Assembly (NCBI GenBank): GCA_009996515.1
Contig: JAACZV010000021.1
Coordinates: forward strand, 38,342-102,341
Length of the DNA stretch: 64,000 bases
From: Comamonadaceae bacterium
GTDB lineage: Bacteria > Pseudomonadota > Gammaproteobacteria > Burkholderiales > Burkholderiaceae_C
Direction of reading: 5' to 3'
Positions 43,017-51,161 of the stretch are shown here, piece by piece (the first letter of the stretch is position 1; each line of letters starts with the position of its first letter). Position numbers and translations under genes: made by a program. Below the pieces are notes generated by a model that was not told where the DNA came from, ran no database searches, and saw only the letters and a list, made by a program, of their open reading frames with translations.

Positions 43017-43781
43017 GTGACCATCAAGACCTACACCGTCAACGGCGTCGCGACGATCGAGATCGCCCGCCCCGAGAAAAAGAACGCCATCACCCAGGCC
43101 ATGTACCAGGCCATGGCCGATGCGCTGCGCGCGGCCGATGCCGACCCGGCCGTGCGCGCCGTGCTGATCACCGGCCAGCCGGGCATCTTCACGTCGGGCA
43201 ACGACCTGGAGGACTTCATGGCCGGCCCGGTGCGCGGCGAGGATGCGCCCACCTTCCAGTTCATGCATGCGCTGGTGGACTGCGGCAAGCCCGTCGTCGC
43301 CGCCGTGACCGGAGCGGCCATCGGCATCGGCACGACCCTGCTGCTGCATTGCGACTTCGTGTTCGTGTCCGACGAGGCCCGCCTGGCCATGCCCTTCGTG
43401 GCCCTGGGCCTGGTGCCGGAGTTCGCCTCCAGCGTCGTGCTGCCGCAGCTGATGGGCAACCGCCGCGCGGCCGAGAAGCTGCTGCTGGGCGACCCCTTCA
43501 CCGGCGAGCAGGCCGTGGAATGCGGCATCGCCAACCGCGTGCTGCCGGGCAGCGAGGTGCTCAACCATGCGCGCCGCGTCGCCGAGCGCTTCAACACGCT
43601 GGCGCCGGGCGCCGTGCGCGACAGCAAGAAGCTGATCCGCGATGCGCAACGCGACGCCGTGAAGGCTGCCATCACCCGCGAGGCCGCCGTCTTCGGCGCC
43701 CGGCTGCGCAGCCCCGAGGCCATGGAGGCCTTCCAGGCCTTCTTCCAGAAACGCGCGCCGGACTTCTCCAAATTTTCCTGA
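43017..43781 (+). CDS. Enoyl-CoA hydratase/isomerase family protein
   Basis: A 254-aa crotonase-fold enzyme. It shows VNGVATIEIARPEKKNAIT, ITGQPGIFTSGNDLEDF and the oxyanion-hole glycines in AAVTGAAIGIGTTLLLHCD; the second acidic position is near PEFASSV. AAAAGGAG lies 6 nt before GTG 43017, which favours that start over ATG 42987 inside the repeat. It probably hydrates or isomerises enoyl-CoA for the same pathway, although the structured repeat before it may set its expression apart. Confidence 0.9.
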   Translation: MTIKTYTVNGVATIEIARPEKKNAITQAMYQAMADALRAADADPAVRAVLITGQPGIFTSGNDLEDFMAGPVRGEDAPTFQFMHALVDCGKPVVAAVTGAAIGIGTTLLLHCDFVFVSDEARLAMPFVALGLVPEFASSVVLPQLMGNRRAAEKLLLGDPFTGEQAVECGIANRVLPGSEVLNHARRVAERFNTLAPGAVRDSKKLIRDAQRDAVKAAITREAAVFGARLRSPEAMEAFQAFFQKRAPDFSKFS

Positions 43782-43813
43782 AGCGCATCAAGCCCCCAGG
43801 TCCGGCCTTTGAC

Positions 43814-44557
43814 TTGAGGCGGCTCGGCGTTCTCCTGGCCAAGATCGTGCTGGCGCCGCTGCTGATCCTGCAGGGGCGCCGGGTGCGGGCGACCGCGTTG
43901 CGCCTGCCCGAGGCGGCCGGGCCGCGCGCGGCCGAGGGGCAGGCACTGCGCGTGCTGATCGTCGGTGACTCGTCCGCTGCCGGCGTCGGTGCGGCGCACC
44001 AGGACGAGGCGCTGGCGGGCTGCCTGGCCCGGGCGCTGGCGGCCCGTCTGGGCCGGCCGGTGGGTTGGCAGCTCATTGCCACCAGTGGCCATCGCAGCGA
44101 GCAGGCGCTCGCGGCGTTCGAGACGGCTGAGCTGGCGCCGGCCGACGTGCTGGTCACGGCGCTGGGCGTCAACGACGTCGTCGGCCAGGTGGCGCCGTCA
44201 CGCGCGCTGGCGGCGCTGGACCGCATCCATGCGCTGGCCGTCGAGCGCGCCGGCGTGCGCCTGAGCCTGCATTGCGCGGCGCCGCCCATGCAGCAGTTCC
44301 CGCTGCTGCCGCAGCCGCTGCGCTGGTTCTTCGGCCGCCAGGCGGCCCGGTTCAACGCGGCGCTGGCGGCGTCCGTGGCCGGCCACGCATCGCGCCGCGT
44401 GCTGCAGCTGCCCGAGGCCATGCAGCGCGACGCGGCCGGGTTGATGGCCGAGGACGGCTTCCATCCCGGCCCGCGCGGCTATGCGCTGTGGGCCCAGGCG
44501 CTGGCCGATCAGATCGTCAGCGGCCTGGGCTTGCCCTCGCGGTCTATGGCCACATAG
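43814..44557 (+). CDS. SGNH/GDSL-type hydrolase
   Basis: A predicted 247-aa esterase/lipase-like enzyme. Family blocks are IVGDSSAAGVG (block I with the catalytic Ser), TALGVNDVVGQ (block III) and DGFHPGPRGYALWAQ (block V with Asp-x-x-His). The N terminus has a hydrophobic stretch (LAKIVLAPLLILQG) that may anchor it in the membrane. The start is uncertain: TTG 43814 is taken, GTG 43847 is possible, and no ribosome site is clear. Its 3' end overlaps the convergent yciA gene by 49 bp. Confidence 0.8.
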   Translation: MRRLGVLLAKIVLAPLLILQGRRVRATALRLPEAAGPRAAEGQALRVLIVGDSSAAGVGAAHQDEALAGCLARALAARLGRPVGWQLIATSGHRSEQALAAFETAELAPADVLVTALGVNDVVGQVAPSRALAALDRIHALAVERAGVRLSLHCAAPPMQQFPLLPQPLRWFFGRQAARFNAALAASVAGHASRRVLQLPEAMQRDAAGLMAEDGFHPGPRGYALWAQALADQIVSGLGLPSRSMAT

Positions 44558-44922
44558 GTCAGGTTCGCCTCGGTGACCTTGACGACGTGCAGGTTCTCCG
44601 GGTCGCGCTCGGCCATCACTTCCACGTGGACCGTGATCGACGTCCGGCCGATGCGAGTCACCGTCGCATAAAAGCTCAGCAGGTCGCCGATGGACACCGG
44701 CTGCTTGAAGATGAATTCGTTGACGGCCACGGTGGCGACGCGGCCGCGCGACATGCGCGCCGGCAGGATGGAGCCGGCGATGTCCACCTGGGCCATGATC
44801 CAGCCGCCGAAGATGTCGCCGTTGGCATTGGCATCGGCCGGCATGGGCATGACGCGCAGCACGAGTTCGCGCTGGCCGCTGGACGGGGTGGCGGGCGAGG
44901 AGGGACGGGCGTCAGGGCTCAT
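44509..44922 (-). CDS. yciA: Acyl-CoA thioesterase YciA
   Basis: A 137-aa hotdog-fold acyl-CoA thioesterase. It shows LRVMPMPADANANGDIFGGW, with the Asp of the GDIFGGW motif acting in catalysis in the YciA family, then SRGRVATVAVNEFIFKQPV, FYATVTRIGRTSITVHVEV and LTYVAIDREGKPR. YciA hydrolyses a range of acyl-CoAs and may limit acyl-CoA build-up. It sits tail to tail with the SGNH hydrolase gene; their ends overlap by 49 bp. The start was taken at ATG 44922. Confidence 0.92.
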   Translation of the reverse strand: MSPDARPSSPATPSSGQRELVLRVMPMPADANANGDIFGGWIMAQVDIAGSILPARMSRGRVATVAVNEFIFKQPVSIGDLLSFYATVTRIGRTSITVHVEVMAERDPENLHVVKVTEANLTYVAIDREGKPRPLTI

Positions 44923-44972
44923 GAGGCGACTACAGCAGGGCGGGAGCCTGGATTGTCCCTGCTCGCGCCCGG

Positions 44973-46742
44973 CTAGAAGCTCTGCCAGTCGTCGTCCGCG
45001 GCGATGGCCGGCGCCGGCGAGGGGGCGGCGGGTCGTGGCGCGGGGGGCGGACGCCGCACGGCGCTGACGGGCCTGGCCTTGGGCGGGGCCGGCTTGCGCG
45101 CGACGGCCGGAGTCGGCGTCGGAGCGGGCGCCCCCTCGTCGCGCGACTGCTTGCGCAGCTCCACGGCGTCCACCTCGGCCAGCGACTTGTCCTGATCGGT
45201 CAGGCGGAACACGCGGATGGCGTTGTGCACCTGGCCGACCTGGCTGTTCAGCGCGCTGGCGGCGGCGGCCAGCTGTTCCACCATCGCGGCGTTCTGCTGC
45301 GTGATGGAGTCCAGGTGCTGCACCGACTCGCCCACCTGGCCCACGCCGATGGACTGCTCGCGCGCGGCGGTGTCGATCTCCTCCAGCACGCGGGTCACGC
45401 GGGCCACCACCTCGCTGACCTCGTCCATGCGCAGCTTGGCATCGCCCGCGCGCTGGCCGCCGGCCTCGACGCGGGTGCGCGACTCCTCGATCAGCGCGCG
45501 TATCTCCTTGGCCGCGCCGGTGGTGCGCTGGGCCAGCGCCCGCACCTCGCTGGCGACCACCGCGAAGCCGCGGCCCTGCTCGCCCGCGCGGGCCGCCTCG
45601 ACGGCGGCATTCAGCGCCAGGATATTGGTCTGGAAGGCCACGCCCTCGATGACCTGGATGATGTCGCCGATGCGGCGCGAGGACTCGGCAATCTCCTGCA
45701 TGGTGTCCACGACGGTGTGCACCGCCTCCTGGCTGCGCCGGGCCACGCCGGCGGTGTCGCGCGCGAGCTGGGCGCCCTCGCCGGCCAGCTGGGAGGTCTG
45801 ACGCACGGTGCCGCCGATCTGGTCCATGGCCGCCGCCGTCTGCTCCAGGCTGCTGGCCTGCGATTCGGTGCGGGCCGACAGGTCCTGGTTGCCGGACGCG
45901 ATCTCCTGCGCGCCACCCAGCAGGTTGGCCACCTCGTGGCGCACATCGCGCACGACGGTGCGCACCGACACGGTCAGCTGGGCCAGCGCCAGCTGCAGCC
46001 GGCCGATCTCGCCACGGCCGGTGACGGCGACGTGGTGCGTCAGGTCGCCGCCGGCCAGCTGGTTGGCCGTCGCGATGACGTCGCCCAACGGCCGCACGGC
46101 CGAGGCCAGCAGGCCGGCGCTGGCCACGGCCGTGCCCAGCAGTGCGGCCAGCAGCAGCCCCCACAGCGGTGCACCGGCCCAGGCGGCCAGCAGCGGGGCC
46201 GCGGCGGCCAGCGCGGTCAGCCAGATGATCTGGCCGCGCAGCTGCGGCCGCAGCGCGTGCAGCAGGCGGCCCACCAGGTCGATGCGGCGCAGCTCGCCGT
46301 GATGCAGCACATGCACGCGCCGGCCGGCGGCGGCCTCGGCATTCATCTTCGCGTAGAGCTGCTCGCTGTCGCGCACCTCCTGGTCGGTGGGCTTGGTCCG
46401 CACCGACAGGTAGCCGACGATGCGCTCGCCGTCGCGCACCGGCGTGGCATTGGCGCGCACCCAGTAGTAGTCGCCGTTCTTGCGCCGGTTCTTCACCAGC
46501 GCGCCCCAGGGCAGGCCGCTCTGGATGGTGTCCCAGAGGTCGCGGAAGGCCTCCTCGGGCATGTCGGGGTGGCGCACGATGTTGTGCGGCTGGCCCATCA
46601 GCTCGGCGGTCGTGAAGCCGCTGACGGTGACGAAGTTGGTGTTGCAGTAGGTGATGCGACCCTTCAGGTCGGTGATGGAGATCAGCGTCTGGTCCGCGGG
46701 GAAGACATAGCTGTTCTGGGTCACCGGCTGATTGCTTCGCAT
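44973..46742 (-). CDS. Aer-like methyl-accepting chemotaxis receptor with N-terminal PAS domain
   Basis: A 589-aa receptor. A cytoplasmic PAS domain (about residues 12-115; ISITDLKGRITYCNTNFVTVSGF, GEPHNIVRHPDMP-like HNIVRHPDMP) is followed by two close TM segments (about 170-215) and a HAMP-like region. The signalling domain has the invariant hairpin GVAFQTNILALNAAVEAARA. The C-terminal tail is Pro/Ala/Arg-rich and ends DDWQSF, resembling the pentapeptide that tethers CheR/CheB. Aer-type receptors sense redox or energy state through FAD in the PAS domain; FAD binding here is inferred. No che gene is in the window. Confidence 0.9.
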   Translation of the reverse strand: MRSNQPVTQNSYVFPADQTLISITDLKGRITYCNTNFVTVSGFTTAELMGQPHNIVRHPDMPEEAFRDLWDTIQSGLPWGALVKNRRKNGDYYWVRANATPVRDGERIVGYLSVRTKPTDQEVRDSEQLYAKMNAEAAAGRRVHVLHHGELRRIDLVGRLLHALRPQLRGQIIWLTALAAAAPLLAAWAGAPLWGLLLAALLGTAVASAGLLASAVRPLGDVIATANQLAGGDLTHHVAVTGRGEIGRLQLALAQLTVSVRTVVRDVRHEVANLLGGAQEIASGNQDLSARTESQASSLEQTAAAMDQIGGTVRQTSQLAGEGAQLARDTAGVARRSQEAVHTVVDTMQEIAESSRRIGDIIQVIEGVAFQTNILALNAAVEAARAGEQGRGFAVVASEVRALAQRTTGAAKEIRALIEESRTRVEAGGQRAGDAKLRMDEVSEVVARVTRVLEEIDTAAREQSIGVGQVGESVQHLDSITQQNAAMVEQLAAAASALNSQVGQVHNAIRVFRLTDQDKSLAEVDAVELRKQSRDEGAPAPTPTPAVARKPAPPKARPVSAVRRPPPAPRPAAPSPAPAIAADDDWQSF

Positions 46743-47004
46743 GCAAGCCTCGCAAGTTGGGTGTCGCGGGGCAGCATAACGACGCAGCCGCTGTCGTCAA
46801 CGCCGGCTTCCGGGAGTGTTGTGCGGGTGAATAGTGCCCCGGCGGACCGCCGGCATGGCCTTGCTGCCGCGCCACGCCTGTGGGCGCCGGCCATCCGGCC
46901 GCGCGCCCCGGCGTGGGCCGCCGCCCTCGGCAAGCTTGCTGCAGACTGTCCGCCGGCATGGCGACGGCCGGCCGCGCCGCGGCTTCTGCGCCGCAGGCGG
47001 CCGC

Positions 47005-47010
47005 GGACAA
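47005..47010 (+). promoter_or_regulatory. -10 element giving a probable leaderless mRNA for the Atm1-like gene
   Basis: GACAAT ends 7 nt before the ATG at 47018 and no Shine-Dalgarno sequence is visible. It lies at the end of the 275-bp gap from the receptor gene, which otherwise shows no strong feature. Confidence 0.4.
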
Positions 47011-47017
47011 TGCGGCG

Positions 47018-48817
47018 ATGCGCGCCACTTCCGTTTCGCTTCCTGCTTCCGCCCCCAACGCCCCGCGCGGCGACTGGGGGACCGTGGGCCGCCTGCTGCC
47101 CTATCTGTGGCGCTATCGCTGGCGCGTGGGCCTGGCGCTGGCCTTCATGCTGGGGGCCAAGCTCAGCAACGTGGGCGTGCCCATCCTGCTCAAGCACCTG
47201 GTCGACAGCCTGGACCTCAAGCCCGGCTCGCCGCAGACGCTGCTGGTCGTGCCGCTGGGCCTGCTGGTCGCCTATGGCGCGCTGCGGCTGTCGACGTCCC
47301 TCTTCACCGAGTTGCGCGAGCTGATCTTCGCCAAGGCCACCGAGGGCACGGCGCGCAGCATCTCGCTGCAGGTGTTCCGGCATCTGCACGACCTGAGCCT
47401 GCGCTTCCACCTGGAGCGCCAGACCGGCGGCATGACGCGCGACATCGAGCGTGGCACGCGGGCCGTGCATTCGCTGATCAGCTATTCGCTCTACAGCATC
47501 GTGCCGACGCTGATCGAGGTGGTGCTGGTGCTGACGCTGCTGGGCGTGAAGTTCGATGCCTGGTTCGCCGGCATCACCGTCGCGGCGCTGGCGGTCTACA
47601 TCGCCTTCACGGTGGTCGTCACCGAGTGGCGCACCAAGTTCCGCAAGACGCTCAACGAACTGGACTCGGTGGCCCACAGCCGCGCCATCGACTCGCTGCT
47701 GAACTACGAGACGGTCAAGTACTTCAACAACGAGGGCTTCGAGGCGGCGCGCTACGACGAGAGCCTGGAGAAGCTGCGCCGCGCCCAGCTGAAGAGCCAG
47801 ACCACGCTGTCGCTGCTGAATACCGGCCAGCAGCTCATCATCGCGACGGCCCTGGTGCTGATGCTGTGGCGGGCCACGCAGGGCGTGGTGGACGGCCACA
47901 TGAGCCTGGGCGATCTGGTCATGGTCAACGCCTTCATGATCCAGCTCTACATCCCGCTGAACTTCCTGGGCGTGATCTACCGCGAGATCAAGCAGGCGCT
48001 GACCGACATCGAGAAGCTGTTCCAGCTGCTGGACCGCCAGCGCGAGGTGGCCGACGCGCCCGGCGCGGCCGAACTGCGGGTGGGCGGCGGCCGCGTCGTG
48101 TTCGACAACGTCAGCTTTGCCTACGACCCGGTGCGACCCATCCTGCACGGCGTCAGCTTCGAGATCCCGGCCGGCAGGAAGGTGGCCGTCGTGGGGCCCA
48201 GCGGCTCGGGCAAGAGCACGCTGGCGCGGCTGCTGTACCGCTTCTACGACGTCGATGCGGGCAGCATCCGCATCGATGGCCAGGACATCCGCGCCGTCAC
48301 GCAGTCCAGCCTGCGCAAGTCCATCGGCATCGTGCCGCAGGACACCGTGCTGTTCAACGACACGGTGGCCTACAACATCGCCTACGGCCGCCCCGGCGCC
48401 AGCCAGGCCGAGGTGGAGGGCGCGGCGCGCGCGGCCCACATCCATGCCTTCATCGCGGCCACGCCGCAGGGCTACGACACCATGGTGGGCGAGCGCGGCC
48501 TGAAGCTGTCGGGCGGCGAGAAGCAGCGCGTGGCCATCGCGCGCACGCTGCTGAAGAACCCGCCCATCCTGATCTTCGACGAGGCCACGTCGGCGCTGGA
48601 CTCGAGCAACGAGCGCGCCATCCAGGCCGAACTGGAGTCCGTGGGGCAGGACAAGACCGTGCTGGTCATCGCGCACCGCCTGTCCACCGTCGTCGACGCG
48701 CACGAGATCCTGGTGCTGGAGCAGGGCCGCATCATCGAGCGCGGCCGGCATGACGAACTGCTGGCCCGCAACGGCCGCTATGCCGAGATGTGGCGATTGC
48801 AGCAGTCTTCGGATTGA
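47018..48817 (+). CDS. Atm1-type ABC exporter
   Basis: A 599-aa half-transporter fusing a six-helix permease to an ATPase. It has the Atm1/HMT1 hallmarks LRFHLERQTGGMTRDIERGT, SLLNYETVKYFNNEGFE and LNTGQQLIIA. The NBD has Walker [10 protein letters not shown], signature LSGGEKQRVAIARTL, Walker B ILIFDEATSALDS and H-loop VIAHRLS. Homologues export glutathione-linked metal or persulfide compounds and support iron-sulfur homeostasis or heavy-metal tolerance. It works as a homodimer. ATG 47018 is preferred because the longer upstream frame lacks conserved sequence and a -10 box lies between. Confidence 0.9.
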   Translation: MRATSVSLPASAPNAPRGDWGTVGRLLPYLWRYRWRVGLALAFMLGAKLSNVGVPILLKHLVDSLDLKPGSPQTLLVVPLGLLVAYGALRLSTSLFTELRELIFAKATEGTARSISLQVFRHLHDLSLRFHLERQTGGMTRDIERGTRAVHSLISYSLYSIVPTLIEVVLVLTLLGVKFDAWFAGITVAALAVYIAFTVVVTEWRTKFRKTLNELDSVAHSRAIDSLLNYETVKYFNNEGFEAARYDESLEKLRRAQLKSQTTLSLLNTGQQLIIATALVLMLWRATQGVVDGHMSLGDLVMVNAFMIQLYIPLNFLGVIYREIKQALTDIEKLFQLLDRQREVADAPGAAELRVGGGRVVFDNVSFAYDPVRPILHGVSFEIPAGRKVAVVGPSGSGKSTLARLLYRFYDVDAGSIRIDGQDIRAVTQSSLRKSIGIVPQDTVLFNDTVAYNIAYGRPGASQAEVEGAARAAHIHAFIAATPQGYDTMVGERGLKLSGGEKQRVAIARTLLKNPPILIFDEATSALDSSNERAIQAELESVGQDKTVLVIAHRLSTVVDAHEILVLEQGRIIERGRHDELLARNGRYAEMWRLQQSSD

Positions 48818-48823
48818 GCTTTC

Positions 48824-48900
48824 ATGCCTGCGGCTTGCAAGCCGCAGTCCTTCGCAGGGCGTCGGACAGCGCGCAGGCGCTGTCCTCGGTCCCTGCTCAG
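48824..48900 (-). repeat. Family I two-hairpin repeat, copy B
   Basis: Read on the reverse strand: CTGAGCAGGGACCGA (48900 to 48886, containing the TGA of the downstream reverse-strand gene), hairpin 1 GGACAGCGC-CTGC-GCGCTGTCC (48885 to 48864), GACGCCCTGCGAAGGA (48863 to 48848), palindrome CTGCGGCTTGCAAGCCGCAG (48847 to 48828), then GCATGA. The two conserved blocks are identical to copy A at 9572, while both stems are unrelated in sequence. Confidence 0.85.
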
Positions 48901-49220
48901 TGCGGCTTCTTGGGCTTGTCGAAGCTCTTCGGGCGGTAGACGTTGCCGGTCCACTCGCCATCGGTGCGGCTGTCGCGCTCGTCGTGCAGGGCCGACTCGC
49001 GGGCGCGGCGGATGACGCGTTGCGCCTCCAGCGCCGCGGCGCGGGTCTGGCGCTGCTGGCGGCGCCAGCCGCTGGCCCGCGTCGCCAGCGCTCGCAAGCT
49101 GCCGACGAGGCGGTGCAGGCCGGCATCCACGCGCGCGCGCACCCGGCCGGGCAGGGCCATGTGCAGGCCCAGCGCGATGCAGGCGGCGAGGCCGGTGGCA
49201 GCGAGCAAGGTGGACAACAT
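48897..49220 (-). CDS. Hypothetical single-pass membrane protein
   Basis: A 107-aa protein. An N-terminal hydrophobic segment (about residues 2-25, LSTLLAATGLAACIALGLHM) is followed by a strongly basic, Arg-rich cytoplasmic part and a C-terminal GNVYRPKSFDKPKKPH. The ATG at 49220 is chosen to put the hydrophobic segment first. No function is recognised. Its stop is built into Family I copy B. Confidence 0.6.
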   Translation of the reverse strand: MLSTLLAATGLAACIALGLHMALPGRVRARVDAGLHRLVGSLRALATRASGWRRQQRQTRAAALEAQRVIRRARESALHDERDSRTDGEWTGNVYRPKSFDKPKKPH

Positions 49221-49271
49221 GAACCGAGTGTGGACCAAAGCGGCGGCCGCGGCCACCTGCGTTGAGGGGGT

Positions 49272-49895
49272 TTAAGCTTTCGCGGCGCTGTTTTGGCGCA
49301 GGGCCCACAACGCCAGCATGGCGTCAGGAATGCTGCGGCTGGCCTCGTCGCGCGCCGCGGCGTCGGCCTGGTCCAGGCCGCCGTCCTCGCCCGCCAGCGC
49401 CACGATGGGCGCCAGCAGCGCGGCGCTGTCGGCGTTGTCGAACCAGGGCGCCCAGGCCTCGGGCGCCAGGTCCACGGCCATCAGGAAGCCGGCCGCCCAG
49501 TCCTCGGCGTCGGCGTACTCGGTGTCCTCGTCCTCGCCATCGGCGAAGCTGAAGATGGGTTCCCAGCCCTGCGGCCGCTGGGCCCAGGCGGTGGCGATGG
49601 AATGCAGATGGCGCAGCACCAGCATGACCAGCTTCTTGCGCTGCTTGCCGCTGACGAAGGGCGCCGGGTCGACGTCGCCGTCGCCGCCCCAGATGAGGGG
49701 CAGCCAGGCCTCGCCGGGCAGGCTGGAAAGCTCCCGCCCCGGCGTCAGCAGCAGGCCTGCGAGGTAGCCGTCCATGGCCTCGGCGTTCATGGCCCCATCG
49801 GTGGGCAGCACGGCCAGCAGTTCATCGAGGTCGTTGACCTCATCGTCGGACAGCGGCCGGTTGTCGGAGGCAGGGTTGTATCGGGGGTACTGCAT
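49272..49895 (-). CDS. UPF0149 (YecA/YgfB-like) family protein
   Basis: A 207-aa soluble acidic protein of the UPF0149 family. The N-terminal part reads PLSDDEVNDLDELLAVLPTDGAMNAEAMDGYLAGLLL, which fits the family's helical core. Later come WLPLIWGGDG and EDWAAGFLMAVDLAPEAWAP. The C-terminal SEC-C metal-binding motif of longer YecA proteins is absent. No biochemical role is certain. It is followed on the same strand by the small hypothetical gene at 48897. Confidence 0.82.
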   Translation of the reverse strand: MQYPRYNPASDNRPLSDDEVNDLDELLAVLPTDGAMNAEAMDGYLAGLLLTPGRELSSLPGEAWLPLIWGGDGDVDPAPFVSGKQRKKLVMLVLRHLHSIATAWAQRPQGWEPIFSFADGEDEDTEYADAEDWAAGFLMAVDLAPEAWAPWFDNADSAALLAPIVALAGEDGGLDQADAAARDEASRSIPDAMLALWALRQNSAAKA

Positions 49896-49919
49896 GGTGT
49901 CTTCTTCGGGCTTGCGGGT

Positions 49920-50159
49920 TCAGCCGTGGCGGCCGTGGCGGCTCTTGGGCTTCTTGCTGTCGAATTCGGCGATCTGTGCCTTCAGCAAGGCCATCAGCAC
50001 GCGGGCGTTCTGCTCGGTCATCACCAGCAGGCTGCTGGGCTCCAGGCCTTCGACGGGCGCGCGCTGGGACACCAGCGCGTCGACCTTGAACACCACCTGG
50101 CCATGCAGGTTGTTGGCGGCGGCCTTGAATTTCTGGATTTCGATCTGATGGGTCTTCAT
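49920..50159 (-). CDS. Small conserved hypothetical protein
   Basis: A 79-aa soluble protein beginning MKTHQIEIQKFKAAANN, with a central LEPSSLLVMTEQNARVLMALLKAQI and a basic tail, KPKSRHGRHG. No catalytic motif, signal or membrane segment is seen. It lies 24 bp upstream of the UPF0149 gene on the same strand, so the two are probably cotranscribed. Confidence 0.62.
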   Translation of the reverse strand: MKTHQIEIQKFKAAANNLHGQVVFKVDALVSQRAPVEGLEPSSLLVMTEQNARVLMALLKAQIAEFDSKKPKSRHGRHG

Positions 50160-50224
50160 GGGGCGGTGAGATGGCCGGCAGGCCGCCATCTTGCCATTCC
50201 GGGCGGCCCGCCTTAATGTCTGGC

Positions 50225-51070
50225 ATGGCCCGGCCTCCTCGACTCGAGATCGCCGGCGCGGTCTACCTGATCGGCGCCCACTGCCCGTTCGAGGGCGGGC
50301 AACGGGCCTTTGTCGACGAGGTCGACCGCGCCGAGATGCTGGCGCTGTTCGCCCAGGCCCTGCGCCGCTTCGATGCCCAGGCCCTGGCCTACTGCCTGCT
50401 GCCCGACCATTACCACCTGCTGCTGTTCACGCGCCGCGCCAACCTGTCGGCGTTGATGCGGCACGTGAACGGCGTCTACACCCAGCACCACCGGCGCCGC
50501 TATGGCGCGGGCGGGCCGCTGTTCCAGGGGCGCTTCCACGCCGTGCTGGTCGACCGCGAGCGCTATCTGCTGGACGCCTGCCGCTACATCGACCTCAACC
50601 CGGTGCGCCTGGGCCTGGCGCGCGGCGCGGCCGGCTGGCCGGGCTCCAGCTTCCGAGCGCTGGCCGCCATGGAGGCCGGGCCGGAATGGCTGGACGTGGA
50701 CGGCTTGCACACCCACATGCTGGGCCGGCCGGCCGTCACGCCCGCCCAGCACCGCCTGGCCGGCGAGCGCTATGCGCGGCTGGTGGCCTCCGAGCCGGGG
50801 CTGCAGCTGTGGCCGGGCCGGCTGCGCGAGCAGATCTTCCTGGGCGACGCCGGCTTTGCCGCGCGCATGCGGGCCGCGGCCGCCGCGCCGCGGCGCCCGG
50901 TACGCACCGGCTTCGGCGAGTGGCTGCAGCGCGCCGGCGGCGTCCGCGAGCAGGCGCTGTGGCTGGCGCATACCGAGGGCGGCATCGCGATGACCGAGCT
51001 GGCCGGCCAGCTCGGGCTGTCGGTGTCGCGGGTGAGCCGCCTCATCGCCGCGGCCGAGCGCGCGTACTGA
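50225..51070 (+). CDS. REP-associated tyrosine transposase-like protein (RAYT, Y1 fold)
   Basis: A 281-aa protein of the IS200-like Y1/HUH transposase superfamily in its domesticated RAYT form. It opens ARPPRLEIAGAVYLIG. The HUH metal motif is His62-Tyr-His64 (LPDHYHLLLF), then NLSALMRHVNGVYTQHHRRR and GPLFQGRFHAVLVD, and the nucleophile Tyr121 lies in CRYIDLNPVRLG. A C-terminal helix-turn-helix (about residues 245-280, MTELAGQLGLSVSRVSRLI) follows. RAYTs are single genes lacking ends of their own and are tied to dispersed palindromic repeats in other genomes. Whether this one acts on the structured repeats here is unknown. ATG 50216 is an alternative start. Confidence 0.85.
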   Translation: MARPPRLEIAGAVYLIGAHCPFEGGQRAFVDEVDRAEMLALFAQALRRFDAQALAYCLLPDHYHLLLFTRRANLSALMRHVNGVYTQHHRRRYGAGGPLFQGRFHAVLVDRERYLLDACRYIDLNPVRLGLARGAAGWPGSSFRALAAMEAGPEWLDVDGLHTHMLGRPAVTPAQHRLAGERYARLVASEPGLQLWPGRLREQIFLGDAGFAARMRAAAAAPRRPVRTGFGEWLQRAGGVREQALWLAHTEGGIAMTELAGQLGLSVSRVSRLIAAAERAY

Positions 51071-51161
51071 CGCCGCCGCCGCTTTTCTTGCGCAGCATCA
51101 AGACGGCAACGGCGCGCCGGTTGCCCAATGCCGTATCGGAGCCGGCGGGGCGGGGAGGTGC

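Noticed and set aside
35008..43781. tRNA or rRNA genes anywhere in the window
   Set aside because: No cloverleaf with a CCA end or ribosomal sequence was found by eye; short ones cannot be wholly excluded without a tool.
50225..51070. Active IS200/IS605 insertion sequence
   Set aside because: The protein is RAYT-like rather than a standard TnpA, there is no tnpB, and no hairpin ends or duplicated targets flank the gene.
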